Positions 6,150 through 13,981 of a stretch of DNA of 28,351 nt are shown piece by piece. Source of the stretch: a virus; the IMG/VR virus record IMGVR_UViG_3300021519_000050, positions 1-28,351 of that record; one strand, given 5' to 3'. Within the stretch, counting starts at the first letter, position 1. The number at the start of each line of letters is the position of its first letter. Position numbers and translations under genes: made by a program. The notes under the pieces were generated by a model, which was not told the DNA's origin, did not search any database, and saw nothing but the letters and a program-made list of their open reading frames with translations.

Positions 6150-7147
6150 TACTTCAACCCCCCTTTCACAAGCTTGATGATGGAAGGCCAGAAGTGTTTT
6201 GCCTCGCTCAGTACCTCGTCCGGCGCATCGTCCGGAGCAGGGAAATCGCCGTCTGTGATTTGGTTGCGTTTGAGCACGGCCAGCGCATCCGACCATTTCA
6301 CGCCGCTCGTTTTCACGAGTTCTCGAATTTGATCGGGCAAAGAAACAGGCGCAACCTCCATCAAGTTCGGTTGAGCTTGCGCAGATTCCACGATGGTCGC
6401 GGGAGCTTCAGCTTTTGGCTTTACCTTCGCGGCCTCCTTCGGCTTCACGACTTCGACGGGAGCGGTAGCAGCAGGAAGCGCGGGCGTTGTTGCCTTAAAC
6501 AGCTTCGACTCGCTGGCCTGCGGGGTGACATCGCGTTCCGGCTCCTGATCTTGAGCTTCTTCGGTGGAACGGAAACCTTTCAACGCATCGCCAAAGCAGT
6601 CACGCAAAGCGAAGGATCGCGCACGATTCCGCAGCATGCGAAACGGGTATTGCGTCCAGGGGCCAGCCTTGCCCCAAAGATTTGCCCGCTTGGCGTCAGC
6701 CACAGAAAAGGCGCTTTCGACTTCTTGACCGTCGCGACGCTTCACACGGCAAACGGCGGCGGTGTCGTCCTTGTATTCCGAAGGGTTCCGCGTCGTGCGT
6801 TGACCGGCGATTTCAAACCATTCCTCGAAAGCCTCCATGTCGCCAGTGCCTCGGCAAACGGCAAGCTGCGCATCGCCCCAGATCGTCGGACGACCGTTGA
6901 CGACGGCGATATTTTGAAGCGCCGCCATCGGCGACAGGCCGACTTCAAGCCCCATTTGCACGGCGACAAAGATGGACTGCGCTGACTCCATTCCCTTTGG
7001 CGCAAGGCCGGACTTGGAAACGGTTTCCGCGAATCGAACAAGATCATCGTATTGAGAGATGACGATGCCGCGATTTCCGAACGCGACTGGCGCACGGGTG
7101 GTTTTACCCTCTTGAACCGAGGCGAGTTGTGTGTTTTCGTTGCTCAT
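6149..7147 (-). CDS. recT: RecT-family single-strand annealing protein
   Basis: The product is 332 aa. Residues about 25-185 carry the RecT-type core: 'DLVRFAETVSKSGLAPKGM', 'IFVAVQMGLEVGLSPMAALQ', 'AVVNGRPTIWGDAQLAV', 'GKAGPWTQYPFRMLRNRARS' and 'FALRDCFGDALKGF'. RecT proteins anneal complementary strands after exonuclease resection. The C-terminal region (about 195-270) is a Pro/Ala/Lys linker, followed by a small helical segment (IRELVKTSGVKWSDALAVLK). The start at 7147 fits family length; an in-frame extension to 7237 would overlap a small membrane-protein gene and adds an unlikely tail. No Shine-Dalgarno site precedes the ATG; the leader is a repeated Asn/Thr-type CACCACCACCAAA sequence instead. 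The exonuclease partner follows with a 1-base overlap. Confidence 0.87.
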   Translation of the reverse strand: MSNENTQLASVQEGKTTRAPVAFGNRGIVISQYDDLVRFAETVSKSGLAPKGMESAQSIFVAVQMGLEVGLSPMAALQNIAVVNGRPTIWGDAQLAVCRGTGDMEAFEEWFEIAGQRTTRNPSEYKDDTAAVCRVKRRDGQEVESAFSVADAKRANLWGKAGPWTQYPFRMLRNRARSFALRDCFGDALKGFRSTEEAQDQEPERDVTPQASESKLFKATTPALPAATAPVEVVKPKEAAKVKPKAEAPATIVESAQAQPNLMEVAPVSLPDQIRELVKTSGVKWSDALAVLKRNQITDGDFPAPDDAPDEVLSEAKHFWPSIIKLVKGGLK

Positions 7148-7155
7148 GTGGTGGC

Positions 7156-7181
7156 GTTTGGTGGTGGTGTTTGGTGGTGGT
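7156..7181. repeat. 13-bp tandem repeat in the recT leader
   Basis: GTTTGGTGGTGGT occurs at 7156-7168 and 7169-7181 on the plus strand, so the mRNA leader carries C/A-only repeats up to the recT ATG. It replaces any purine-rich ribosome site. It may be an unstructured ribosome standby region, a protein-binding leader, or slippage-derived. Confidence 0.7.
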
Positions 7182-7182
7182 G

Positions 7183-7308
7183 TTAAGCCCAAAGAATAAG
7201 GGCGACTGAAAGGAGAAGGACGAAGCCGAGAACCCATGCGGCCATCATGCCGCAGGCAGTGAGGCTAAACTCTTCGGCGGCGCGGTCAGTAAAAGGTGCA
7301 GTTTTCAT
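7183..7308 (-). CDS. 41-residue membrane peptide
   Basis: The product begins MKTAPFTDRAAEEFSLTACG, followed by a hydrophobic span (about 20-40) ending LLLSVALILWA at the very C-terminus. The start is strongly supported: AAGGAGG lies 7 bases upstream and the ATG overlaps the previous stop (ATGA). It is a tail-anchored, single-span peptide with the charged end probably in the cytoplasm. Function is unknown; small early membrane peptides of phages often modulate host membrane processes, but that is general context only. Confidence 0.62.
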   Translation of the reverse strand: MKTAPFTDRAAEEFSLTACGMMAAWVLGFVLLLSVALILWA

Positions 7309-7562
7309 GGCTTAACCTCCTTCTGCTCGTTGGCCCAGATAGTCCAGCGTGCAGCCATCATCGCGACCCCTGACAACTTATGATCAAGCTCCGTGACGGT
7401 GGACAAGAAATCGTCCACGACGATCAAAGCGCCCTGCGTATTGCCCATGTCGTGGTCGCTGGCAGCTTCGCGCAGTTGACCGGAAGCCGTGCCGAGAAGT
7501 TCGAGTAAGCCGTGAAACTCGCAACGAGCATCAAGCAAAAGGTCTGAGCTGAGTTCGTTCAC
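7305..7562 (-). CDS. hypothetical helical protein, 85 aa
   Basis: The product is acidic and mainly helical (SSDLLLDARCEFHGLLELLG; LIVVDDFLSTVTELDHKLSG). It has no signal or membrane segment. The GTG at 7562 overlaps the stop of the ribbon-helix-helix gene (GTGA), with a G-rich AAAGGGG upstream. It is the second gene of the early operon. No family was recognised. Confidence 0.58.
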   Translation of the reverse strand: MNELSSDLLLDARCEFHGLLELLGTASGQLREAASDHDMGNTQGALIVVDDFLSTVTELDHKLSGVAMMAARWTIWANEQKEVKP

Positions 7563-7714
7563 TTCGCGACCCCTTTCTTGGCAGACTTCGTGATGAAGTT
7601 GGTGACGAGCTTCTTAAGAAGCGATGATGAAGATTCGCCAAGTTGCGCCGCGAGAACGCGGAACGTCTTGTGCTGATCCGATGGGATGTTTGTGCCGATG
7701 TAAATGAGCTTCAT
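7559..7714 (-). CDS. ribbon-helix-helix (Arc/CopG-like) DNA-binding protein
   Basis: The product is 51 aa, starting MKLIYIGTNIPSDQHKTFRV. The layout fits an RHH dimer: a short N-terminal strand (KLIYIGTNIP), helix A (SDQHKTFRVLAAQLG), a Ser-rich turn (ESSSS) and helix B (LLKKLVTNFITKSAKK) with a basic end. GGAG lies 5 bases before the ATG. It is the first gene after the 86-bp regulatory gap, which contains an inverted repeat, so autoregulation of the early operon is a natural inference. The Ile/Thr/Asn-type strand is slightly unusual for CopG, so confidence in DNA binding is moderate. Confidence 0.66.
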   Translation of the reverse strand: MKLIYIGTNIPSDQHKTFRVLAAQLGESSSSLLKKLVTNFITKSAKKGVAK

Positions 7715-7800
7715 TGTGCTCCATCTATTTCACATCGGCCCGTCCCCGTCAATCGCAGATTTTATCTTTTTGCGATTTTGTTTTTATAGGCTTGCTTGCC
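7715..7800 (-). promoter_or_regulatory. early-operon regulatory gap with inverted repeat and promoter-like elements
   Basis: This gap between late and early gene blocks is AT-rich and gene-free. On the minus strand it contains AATCGCA and TGCGATT as perfect 7-bp inverted arms (plus-strand 7771-7777 and 7751-7757) 13 bases apart, so their centres are about two DNA turns apart. A TTGACG (-35-like, 5 of 6) at 7752-7747 overlaps one arm, with AATAGA 17 bases on as a weak -10. A TATAAA (5 of 6) lies at 7788-7783, without a good -35. An operator overlapping a promoter is a reasonable reading, but activity is inferred. Confidence 0.45.
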
Positions 7801-8121
7801 TTATGGCATATCAGGTTCCAAAGGTTGCAGCCCCATAGCAGTAAGTATTTCCCACGGCTTCTGCGGTTCGGTGCCCAGGTCGTATTCGTGGCACTTGGCC
7901 CACGGCAAAGAGGCCACGAGCTGACGCAGCGCGGCGATTTGGTCTGGAGTGAAAAGGCCACTGGCCCAGTAGTGCGTAGCTGGGGCAGCGCCGGAGGGAC
8001 TGCCCGCAGGCACAAAGAGAGTGGCCGCATCTGCGGGCGATAAACTGAAGGGCGGCACCTCGGCCATGGCGCGAGCGTTGGAAAGGTGGTCAGCCGTGAT
8101 GATGATAAGGATGCGCGTCAT
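7801..8121 (-). CDS. hypothetical protein, 106 aa (end of late block)
   Basis: The product begins MTRILIIITADHLSNARAMA. A hydrophobic beta strand (RILIIITADHL) is followed by a Pro/Ala/Ser-rich middle, then 'GLFTPDQIAALRQLVASLPW' and a Pro-rich tail. It is not recognised. The start overlaps the stop of the LamG-like gene (ATGA), suggesting the two act together, for example as an adhesin and its small partner or chaperone; that role is speculation. It is the last gene before the regulatory gap. Confidence 0.55.
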   Translation of the reverse strand: MTRILIIITADHLSNARAMAEVPPFSLSPADAATLFVPAGSPSGAAPATHYWASGLFTPDQIAALRQLVASLPWAKCHEYDLGTEPQKPWEILTAMGLQPLEPDMP

Positions 8122-8876
8122 GGAATGCTCGTCCCCCATTTCTGTGCAAGGTAAGTCCACATGGAAGTCACTTGGCCGCTCGTCAGCGTGCCACTGCCTA
8201 GCACCAGCTCACCGATCCTGGCGTTGAACCACAAGCCTGTGCCTCCTCCACGCGCAAAGATGCCCGAAGGAAAGTTTGCAAGCCGCCCGTCGTTGCCTGT
8301 GACTGGGTAGTTACCCGTCAGCCCTGTCTTTGAAATCGGACTGCCATTGTCGGCTTGGTAATGCACGGAGGTGGTGTGCCCTTCCAGTCGTATGGCTCTG
8401 CGAACTCCATTGGCGAGGGTGATGCTAGACGACATGGCTCCGGCACCTTGGTTGATGTTGATCGTGCTGGCCGCATTCGTTTCGAGGAGACGATAAATGA
8501 CCGGCGATTGCGGGAAGTCATTCAGCGCCCAAAGCTCTTTCCCTGTGCCCATCGTGACCGGGGCCGCCACGATAAATGCCCACCAGTTGAGTTGCTCACC
8601 TATCGCGGCTCGGGTCATCGCATCGTCCACGCCATCGCCCTCAATGGCAGGACGCCCATTGATGCCATTAAAAACGAACGTTGGGCGCGCCGTGCCGCTG
8701 CTGATGTAGTGGTAATTATTCCCGCTCAAGTCAGTAAACTCAGCGACCGGATCACCATTGCTCAGAGCCAACCGTGTGGCATCGCACCAGATCAACGGTG
8801 CAAGCGACAACGGCGAGAAACCACCGCCGCTAAAGCGCGTCCTCGACAAGCCTAGTCCGTTGGCAAGTGCTGGCAT
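8118..8876 (-). CDS. LamG/concanavalin-like tail-associated protein (adhesin candidate)
   Basis: The product is 252 aa, a single beta-sandwich domain. Typical lectin-like landmarks are 'APLIWCDATRLAL' near the N-terminus, 'FTDLSGNNYHY', 'RPTFVFNGINGRPAIEGDGVDDAM' and the closing 'ARIGELVLGSGTLTSGQVTSMWTYLAQKWG'. This order is characteristic of LamG/ConA-type domains that bind sugars or surface polymers. No signal peptide is present, as expected for a virion protein. Position after the ejection and lysis genes suggests a tail fibre tip or receptor-binding accessory. GGAAGGA lies 7 bases upstream of the ATG. Confidence 0.7.
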   Translation of the reverse strand: MPALANGLGLSRTRFSGGGFSPLSLAPLIWCDATRLALSNGDPVAEFTDLSGNNYHYISSGTARPTFVFNGINGRPAIEGDGVDDAMTRAAIGEQLNWWAFIVAAPVTMGTGKELWALNDFPQSPVIYRLLETNAASTININQGAGAMSSSITLANGVRRAIRLEGHTTSVHYQADNGSPISKTGLTGNYPVTGNDGRLANFPSGIFARGGGTGLWFNARIGELVLGSGTLTSGQVTSMWTYLAQKWGTSIP

Positions 8877-8879
8877 GGT

Positions 8880-9140
8880 TTATTCCTTCCACAGGATGAC
8901 TTTGCCACTGGTGAGAGTGATAGATGATCCACGGATGGGGTAGTAGCCACCAGCTGGGAAGGCGAGGCCAGCTGTGCCAGCCGTATCTTGATCGTAAGCG
9001 CCTTCTGGGTTGCCAGCAGCTGGAGCGACGACGGCAGCAACAACCGTGTCAGCGAGCACCGAGAAGCCATAGAAGGCGTAGGGCGTAGCACTTGTGCCGG
9101 TGACTACCTTGTAGCCTTTGGAAGCGTGTTCTCGTGTCAT
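8880..9140 (-). CDS. small beta-rich virion-associated protein, 86 aa
   Basis: The product has alternating hydrophobic strands and Gly/Pro turns, such as 'KGYKVVTGTSATPYAFYGFS', 'GLAFPAGGYYPIRGSSITLT' and 'GKVILWKE'. This pattern is seen in small phage structural proteins with jelly-roll or fibre-cap folds. It overlaps the upstream stop (ATGA) and precedes the LamG-like gene by 3 bases, so it may be an adaptor for that protein. It has no membrane segment. The family is uncertain. Confidence 0.55.
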   Translation of the reverse strand: MTREHASKGYKVVTGTSATPYAFYGFSVLADTVVAAVVAPAAGNPEGAYDQDTAGTAGLAFPAGGYYPIRGSSITLTSGKVILWKE

Positions 9141-9538
9141 GGATTGATGGTGATGGGGTTTTTAGCGGAGGCTTTGGCGCGTTCATCGAGTGCCACAGGG
9201 ACGGCCCCGACGAGCGCGGCCTTGCCGGTATTCAGCCAGCCTGCGGAGTCGATGCCGAGGAAGGTTTTTTCGCCGCTCGCCGTGGTCGAGCAGGAGCAAA
9301 GTAGGAGAGCCAGACACGGGACGGCGATCCTGGACGCCAGTTTGGAGAGTCCAATCTCAGCGCCCCAGGAGAGCGCAGAGCCGACGCCTGCGACAATAGC
9401 CGCGCTGGTGGCAGCATCGACGCCCTTAGCCAGTAGCCACGTTGCGAGCGAGGCGCAGGCGATGGTGACGCCTTTGAGAATCTGGCGGAATGCCCAGCCG
9501 TTGCGGGTGGCGATGAAAGGAAAAAGGAACTCTTTCAT
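9137..9538 (-). CDS. putative holin-like membrane protein with internal lipobox
   Basis: The product is 133 aa. Hydrophobic spans lie at about 23-38 and 43-60, holin-like (RQILKGVTIACASLATWLLA; AATSAAIVAGVGSALSWGAE). A third span ends in an internal lipoprotein signal, IAVPCLALLLCSCSTT (about 71-87), followed by a soluble tail 'FLGIDSAGWLNTGKAALVGA'. This looks like a holin fused to a small Rz1-like outer-membrane lipoprotein. No separate start codon for the second half was found. It overlaps the previous gene (ATGA). A lysis role is inferred from position and topology; no endolysin is recognisable nearby. Confidence 0.5.
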   Translation of the reverse strand: MKEFLFPFIATRNGWAFRQILKGVTIACASLATWLLAKGVDAATSAAIVAGVGSALSWGAEIGLSKLASRIAVPCLALLLCSCSTTASGEKTFLGIDSAGWLNTGKAALVGAVPVALDERAKASAKNPITINP

Positions 9539-9804
9539 GGAGTTGTTTTTGATTTGTGCTGGATGGAGAAAGTTTCAACGGAGAGCTTGCCCGCATACGG
9601 GCAGTTTTCGACCTCGCAGGTATTGACCATGCGCGTGATGCCGGAGTGAATGCCGAGTTGTTGTGCCATCTGCTCAATCAGCGGCTCCTTTTTGTTTCGC
9701 CACCTTTCGCACTCTTGTGATCTCTTCCACAAAAGGCCGAACAGAAAGCACAAGGCCGTTGTCACGGTTCCCAGGGCGGCGATAGCGGCGGATTCAAGTG
9801 TCAT
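9535..9804 (-). CDS. single-span membrane protein, 89 aa (possible spanin/lysis gene)
   Basis: The product begins MTLESAAIAALGTVTTALCF, with a transmembrane helix at about 6-26, then a charged helix (KRSQECERWRNKKEPLIEQM) and a cysteine-containing tail (CEVENCPYAG). N-in single-span topology with a helical exposed part resembles an inner-membrane spanin, though it is short. ATG 9804 is chosen; a TTG at 9840, one base after the preceding stop, would add 12 residues and cannot be excluded. There is no clear Shine-Dalgarno site. Confidence 0.5.
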   Translation of the reverse strand: MTLESAAIAALGTVTTALCFLFGLLWKRSQECERWRNKKEPLIEQMAQQLGIHSGITRMVNTCEVENCPYAGKLSVETFSIQHKSKTTP

Positions 9805-9841
9805 CGGTGAAAATGGGCGGAACTCGGGATGAAATGTCAAA

Positions 9842-12800
9842 TCAGTTTTCGTCAGCGAGGTTTTGAATCACCTTTGCCGCGTCAAGCCCCGCGTGAGCCA
9901 TAGAGGCAACGCCCGCTGCAGTGTCGTTGAACATCCCAAGGGTTGAAAGCAGTGTGTCAACGTCGCGCATGTCGGCCTCACCGCTGGCAACGTCTTTGAG
10001 CGCAGGCCATGCCCAGGCCACGCCGGAGAGCATGCCTTGGTCGCCCATGAGTTCCGACGCGAGAGGAACGCCATGGAGCGGCCCCGTCAGAGCGGCGAGT
10101 GTGAGGCGTTCGACACTCCATTTTTTCTCGTCATCGTCGCCTTTAGCCTCGCGCCAAAGACCCTTTAAAACCTGAGTCATCAAGCCGCCGACGCCGAACA
10201 CGAGAAACGCCGTCTTGGCGAACTGTGCCGGTTCGCTTGCGGCCTTCGTTGTCGCCCAGGCCATGAGCGCGATTTTCTGGCGAGCTTCGGAAGCGTAGGC
10301 CCAGGAGACTTTAGCGAGCGGATTCGTGCTCGTGAGTTCGGCCAGCGAGCGAGTTGCCATGCGGGTAGGTTGCGCTACCTGCTCCGTGTCGCGTTCTGCT
10401 TCCGTGTGGGCGTGTTCTTCGAGTTCCGCGCCAGTCAGGCCGAGAGCGCGGCCCGTGCCTCGATGGTAGTCGAGAAGCAGGGCGTAGGTGCCAGCGGTAA
10501 AAAGCGCGTCAGTGCCGCTCAAGAGTTGGCCGAGGGCGCGAGTTGCCCGCTTAATCTGGTTCGGCCTCGTTGCCGCCGCAAGGCTGTCCATGGCCTGCCG
10601 CACGATCGGAGGCGCAGATTTATAGCGCCGCTGGATGAACGGCGAGCGGATGGCGTCAGCATAAGCAAGGTTGCCCGTGAGCAGCTTGGACATGCCGACA
10701 AGGTAGGAGCCGAGCGGCATCTTGACCGATGCCGCCGCGAGCTGCGTTGATTGAACGAGCAAAGTTGAGAACCGGCCAAGCAAGCCGACGCTCGCCGCCC
10801 GTCCCGTCATGCGCTGAAGCATCTTGTTCATTTCCAGCGAGGCGGAGGCATCACGGAATCCGCCTTGTGCAATGGCGTCGATCCACTTCCGCAGAGCCGT
10901 TGCCGCTTGCTCTCCGCCCTTAGCTTTTACCGCATTGAGCACTTCGCGGTTGCCGAGAATAGCCGACGACTCAAGCGCGAGGTCATAATACGCCTTCCAG
11001 TATTCAAGCTGCCGCGTGTGCATCAAGAGCGTTTGCAGTGCATCGCGAAACTCTGGCTCTGCGATCGCGTTGCGTGAGCGTGTGCGCAGGCTCCCCGGCG
11101 TGAGGATTGAACCGCTGGACATGGCCGCGCCTGAAACCGGGTCGATTACCTCGCCAGCTTTCGCTTGAACGGGTTGAACGGTGATAGGCGCATAGTTGTC
11201 ATGCGCTGGCATGTTCACGCCGTAGCGGCTGCGATAGAGCGGATTCAATACGGCATGTTCAGCGCCGTATTTCTGCATGATCCAGGCCATCACCTGCCGA
11301 GCTTCGGGTGTGAGTTGCGCGGTGATCTCGTCAACCCAGGCTTGATCGTAGCTCCACAATGAAATTGGCTTACCATCCTCGCCAAGCTGGCCTTCCATGT
11401 GTCGCCGCCCGTCCTCTTGCCGCCACATGAGCAAAGCCTGAATTGCGCCGAGCTGCGAAAGCTCGCCCTTGGCGGTTTGAATCGTGCGTTGCGCCATGTC
11501 GAAACGCAGCTTTTCGCCATCGAGAACCTTGCCGCCAGCGAGCGCAGTAAACAAGTCTTGAATCTCGTCGGCAATGGCTTGATTCGCGTCCTCGTATTGG
11601 CCGGATGCCTCGCGCTCCGCATCGACCAGTGATTTTACGCGGTCGGACTTCGAGCCGAAAGCGTAGCTCAGAACCTCATGGAAGGACGACAGCGAGAGGA
11701 ATCCGCCCTTGATCTTGCCAAGCATGGTTTCCGCCTCGCGTTCTGCCGCGTCGCGCTCTGGCTTGATTCCTCGCTTGCCTGTGTCAGCGATGAAGTCGCC
11801 GCGCATTCCGGCTCGCTCCTCGCGCTTCTCGATCTGCGCCAGCTTCCATTTCAGCCATCCACCTTGATAGATGTCGCGCAGGGTATCAAGTGCCGAATAA
11901 ACCCGGCCAGCGTCCGCATGCTTCAAGTCGCCCACAAGCTCCACGATGCCGCGCTCCGTGATGGCAAGCACCTCTTGTTCTGGCGTGAGTGTATCGCCAG
12001 CGATGAGGGAATCCAGCCTTGCCAGTTCACCGGCTACGGCTACGGCGTCCATTTGCGAGGCACGTTCAGCGGCAGCGAAAAGTGCGTGCATGTCGGCATC
12101 CTTGCCCTTGCCACGCTTGCCCGCCTCACTGTCAGGCCGCGCTTTCTTAAACAGCTTTTGAATCTCTGCGACGCCCTCTTTCTTGAGCCACTTCTCAAGC
12201 TCGACATTGAGCTTTTCAATTCGGCGCTCAATCTCTTGCAGCATGGCCTCGTCAGTCGCCAGCCCGGCGAGTTTGACGTAGCCACCGACGCGGGCGCGGA
12301 CTTCGGGCGGAGCCGCAGCAAGAATGCCGTCAAGGAGACGCAGAGCGCCCTTGAGCATGTCGCGTTGAGCCTTCGGACTCGTCGCCTTTTTCTTCGCGCC
12401 TTCCGCCCACTTGTCGGCCTCGGCACGGCTGGAGTCCTTGGCGTATTTCTGCGCGGCCTTGTATGCGGTCACGGCTTCACGATGCGCGGCCTTGTTTTTG
12501 CGGGTCGATGTAATGGCAATATCAATCGCGTTCCACAAGTCGGCAGCACTATCGCCAGCCGTCAAAGGCCCGCCGTTTCCATCCGCGCCCTCGTGCAAGG
12601 CTTTCGCCATCTTGCCGGGAGTGATGCCAACGCCTTTCGAATACCACGCAGGAGGAAGCCAGGGTGCGCCCTCGTATTCGTCCATGTTTTGCACGCCGTT
12701 CTTAATGGCGGTTGAGCGAGACATGAGCTTTCCATGATCCAGCATGGCAGCGATAAGCGGGTCATCCGCCAGCGAGGCCGGTTCAAATTCGAGATTCAAC

Positions 12801-13981
12801 CGTCCTGCTTCGCTCAATCCGTCCAAGTATTCGTTCATTCGCGCCTCATAGGCCAAGGCCTCACGCATCCGCGATTCCTTGCCGATGTCGCCAGCGCCGC
12901 GAATGACGGCGGCTTTCTCGATCCACTCCGCGCCGAGTTTTTGCGCCCGTGCCTTGGCAACCTGCGCAATCGCCATGCGCAATTCAGGGTTACGCTGGAA
13001 AGGGGAGAACGCCGAAGACATTCGAGAGGCGAAGTCGCCGGATCGGATGGAGAAGGTTTGACCTACATTTGCGCTAGAAGGTCCGCTTTTGCGTCCTTGT
13101 CGAATTCCAGATCGAACACTTCTTTCGGAGTCAATTGCTTGCCCAAGATTTCCTGCCATCCCTGCCTCGCTTCCAACAACACTGGAACCCACTCTTGCCC
13201 ATTCGGGTGGAGTGATTCCCAGTTCAAGGATTCGAGATCTAGCAGATTCAGCATCTGGTGAAGATTCCCATATATCGACAATCTTAGCAACAAATTTTTT
13301 GTTGCGCTTCATGGTGTCTGGAAACAATCCACGAATTGCCTCCCAGGTGATGGACTGCATCTGACGCGGGAGAACGCCACGTTCTGCTGCTGCCTCACGG
13401 AGTGCCTCATGAAAAAGCCAATATAAGCCAGAGTTGCCACCTCCAGCCATGCCAGCCTTGCCAAAGTTTAAAGTCGTTAAATATGCACTGCCCCCCATCG
13501 GAAACAAAACCGCAGCATTGACTGCATGAGTGTCCACAGTGGCATCCCCAAAAGGAGATGTTGGTGAAATGATGTTGTTGTAAAAATTGCGAATCTTATG
13601 CTCAGTTCCAAGTGTCTTTGAAATGTTTTCAAGACTGCCATTCTCGTAAATGGAAATAGCTTTCACGATAAAAGCGTAGGACTGCCAAACCATTTTCTTG
13701 TTTGAACCATCAAGGTTTTTCCGCACTCCCATTGATTCACCTTCGGGAGTTAGCACATCATGCGTCAAACCGTGAACGTGAGTGGATAAAAGCCTAACCG
13801 CAACCGCCGCCAATTTCCTGCCACCTTCAGACTTGTCCGTTAGCAAATCAGCAATGGTGCGACCATCAATTAATTTGAGCGCATCATTGAGATACTTTCC
13901 ATTCTCGGCAGCATTGACCATTTCATCAACTGCTCCGCGCATCCCTTTATTGGTAATTACAGTGTCCTTGTAGTTTGCCAT
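9842..13981 (-). CDS. giant polyvalent ejection protein, C-terminal part (1379 aa)
   Basis: This is the downstream half of a giant virion protein: same frame as the 1681-aa ORF before it, separated by one TAG and five sense codons. Residues 1-300 continue a domain begun upstream (NFGKAGMAGGGNSGLYWLFH; LPRQMQSITWEAIRGLFPD). A linker, GQTFSIRSG, follows at about 308. Long charged helical regions cover about 330-900 (IERRIEKLNVELEKWLKKE). A late module has 'LNPLYRSRYGVNMPAHDNYA' and a hydrophobic C-terminal region (STLLVQSTQLAAASVKMPLG; FAKTAFLVFGVGGLM), as in LPD38-type ends of phage polyvalent proteins. The ATG at 13981 has no Shine-Dalgarno site, which favours readthrough or a recent break. 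Probably ejected with the DNA, like T7 gp16. Confidence 0.72.
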   Translation of the reverse strand: MANYKDTVITNKGMRGAVDEMVNAAENGKYLNDALKLIDGRTIADLLTDKSEGGRKLAAVAVRLLSTHVHGLTHDVLTPEGESMGVRKNLDGSNKKMVWQSYAFIVKAISIYENGSLENISKTLGTEHKIRNFYNNIISPTSPFGDATVDTHAVNAAVLFPMGGSAYLTTLNFGKAGMAGGGNSGLYWLFHEALREAAAERGVLPRQMQSITWEAIRGLFPDTMKRNKKFVAKIVDIWESSPDAESARSRILELGITPPEWARVGSSVVGSEAGMAGNLGQAIDSERSVRSGIRQGRKSGPSSANVGQTFSIRSGDFASRMSSAFSPFQRNPELRMAIAQVAKARAQKLGAEWIEKAAVIRGAGDIGKESRMREALAYEARMNEYLDGLSEAGRLNLEFEPASLADDPLIAAMLDHGKLMSRSTAIKNGVQNMDEYEGAPWLPPAWYSKGVGITPGKMAKALHEGADGNGGPLTAGDSAADLWNAIDIAITSTRKNKAAHREAVTAYKAAQKYAKDSSRAEADKWAEGAKKKATSPKAQRDMLKGALRLLDGILAAAPPEVRARVGGYVKLAGLATDEAMLQEIERRIEKLNVELEKWLKKEGVAEIQKLFKKARPDSEAGKRGKGKDADMHALFAAAERASQMDAVAVAGELARLDSLIAGDTLTPEQEVLAITERGIVELVGDLKHADAGRVYSALDTLRDIYQGGWLKWKLAQIEKREERAGMRGDFIADTGKRGIKPERDAAEREAETMLGKIKGGFLSLSSFHEVLSYAFGSKSDRVKSLVDAEREASGQYEDANQAIADEIQDLFTALAGGKVLDGEKLRFDMAQRTIQTAKGELSQLGAIQALLMWRQEDGRRHMEGQLGEDGKPISLWSYDQAWVDEITAQLTPEARQVMAWIMQKYGAEHAVLNPLYRSRYGVNMPAHDNYAPITVQPVQAKAGEVIDPVSGAAMSSGSILTPGSLRTRSRNAIAEPEFRDALQTLLMHTRQLEYWKAYYDLALESSAILGNREVLNAVKAKGGEQAATALRKWIDAIAQGGFRDASASLEMNKMLQRMTGRAASVGLLGRFSTLLVQSTQLAAASVKMPLGSYLVGMSKLLTGNLAYADAIRSPFIQRRYKSAPPIVRQAMDSLAAATRPNQIKRATRALGQLLSGTDALFTAGTYALLLDYHRGTGRALGLTGAELEEHAHTEAERDTEQVAQPTRMATRSLAELTSTNPLAKVSWAYASEARQKIALMAWATTKAASEPAQFAKTAFLVFGVGGLMTQVLKGLWREAKGDDDEKKWSVERLTLAALTGPLHGVPLASELMGDQGMLSGVAWAWPALKDVASGEADMRDVDTLLSTLGMFNDTAAGVASMAHAGLDAAKVIQNLADEN

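Noticed and set aside
7148-7237. 30-residue N-terminal extension of RecT
   Set aside because: It overlaps the membrane-peptide gene, which has its own strong ribosome site, and the extension would be Pro/Thr/Arg low-complexity sequence before the normal RecT start.
11678-12715. 345-aa plus-strand open frame
   Set aside because: It is antisense to the GC-rich helical region of the polyvalent gene, has no recognisable domain, and is expected as a shadow of strong codon bias.
13063-13293. 76-aa minus-strand ORF in another frame of the polyvalent gene
   Set aside because: It lies wholly inside the larger gene in a different frame with no ribosome site, and no motif is recognisable.
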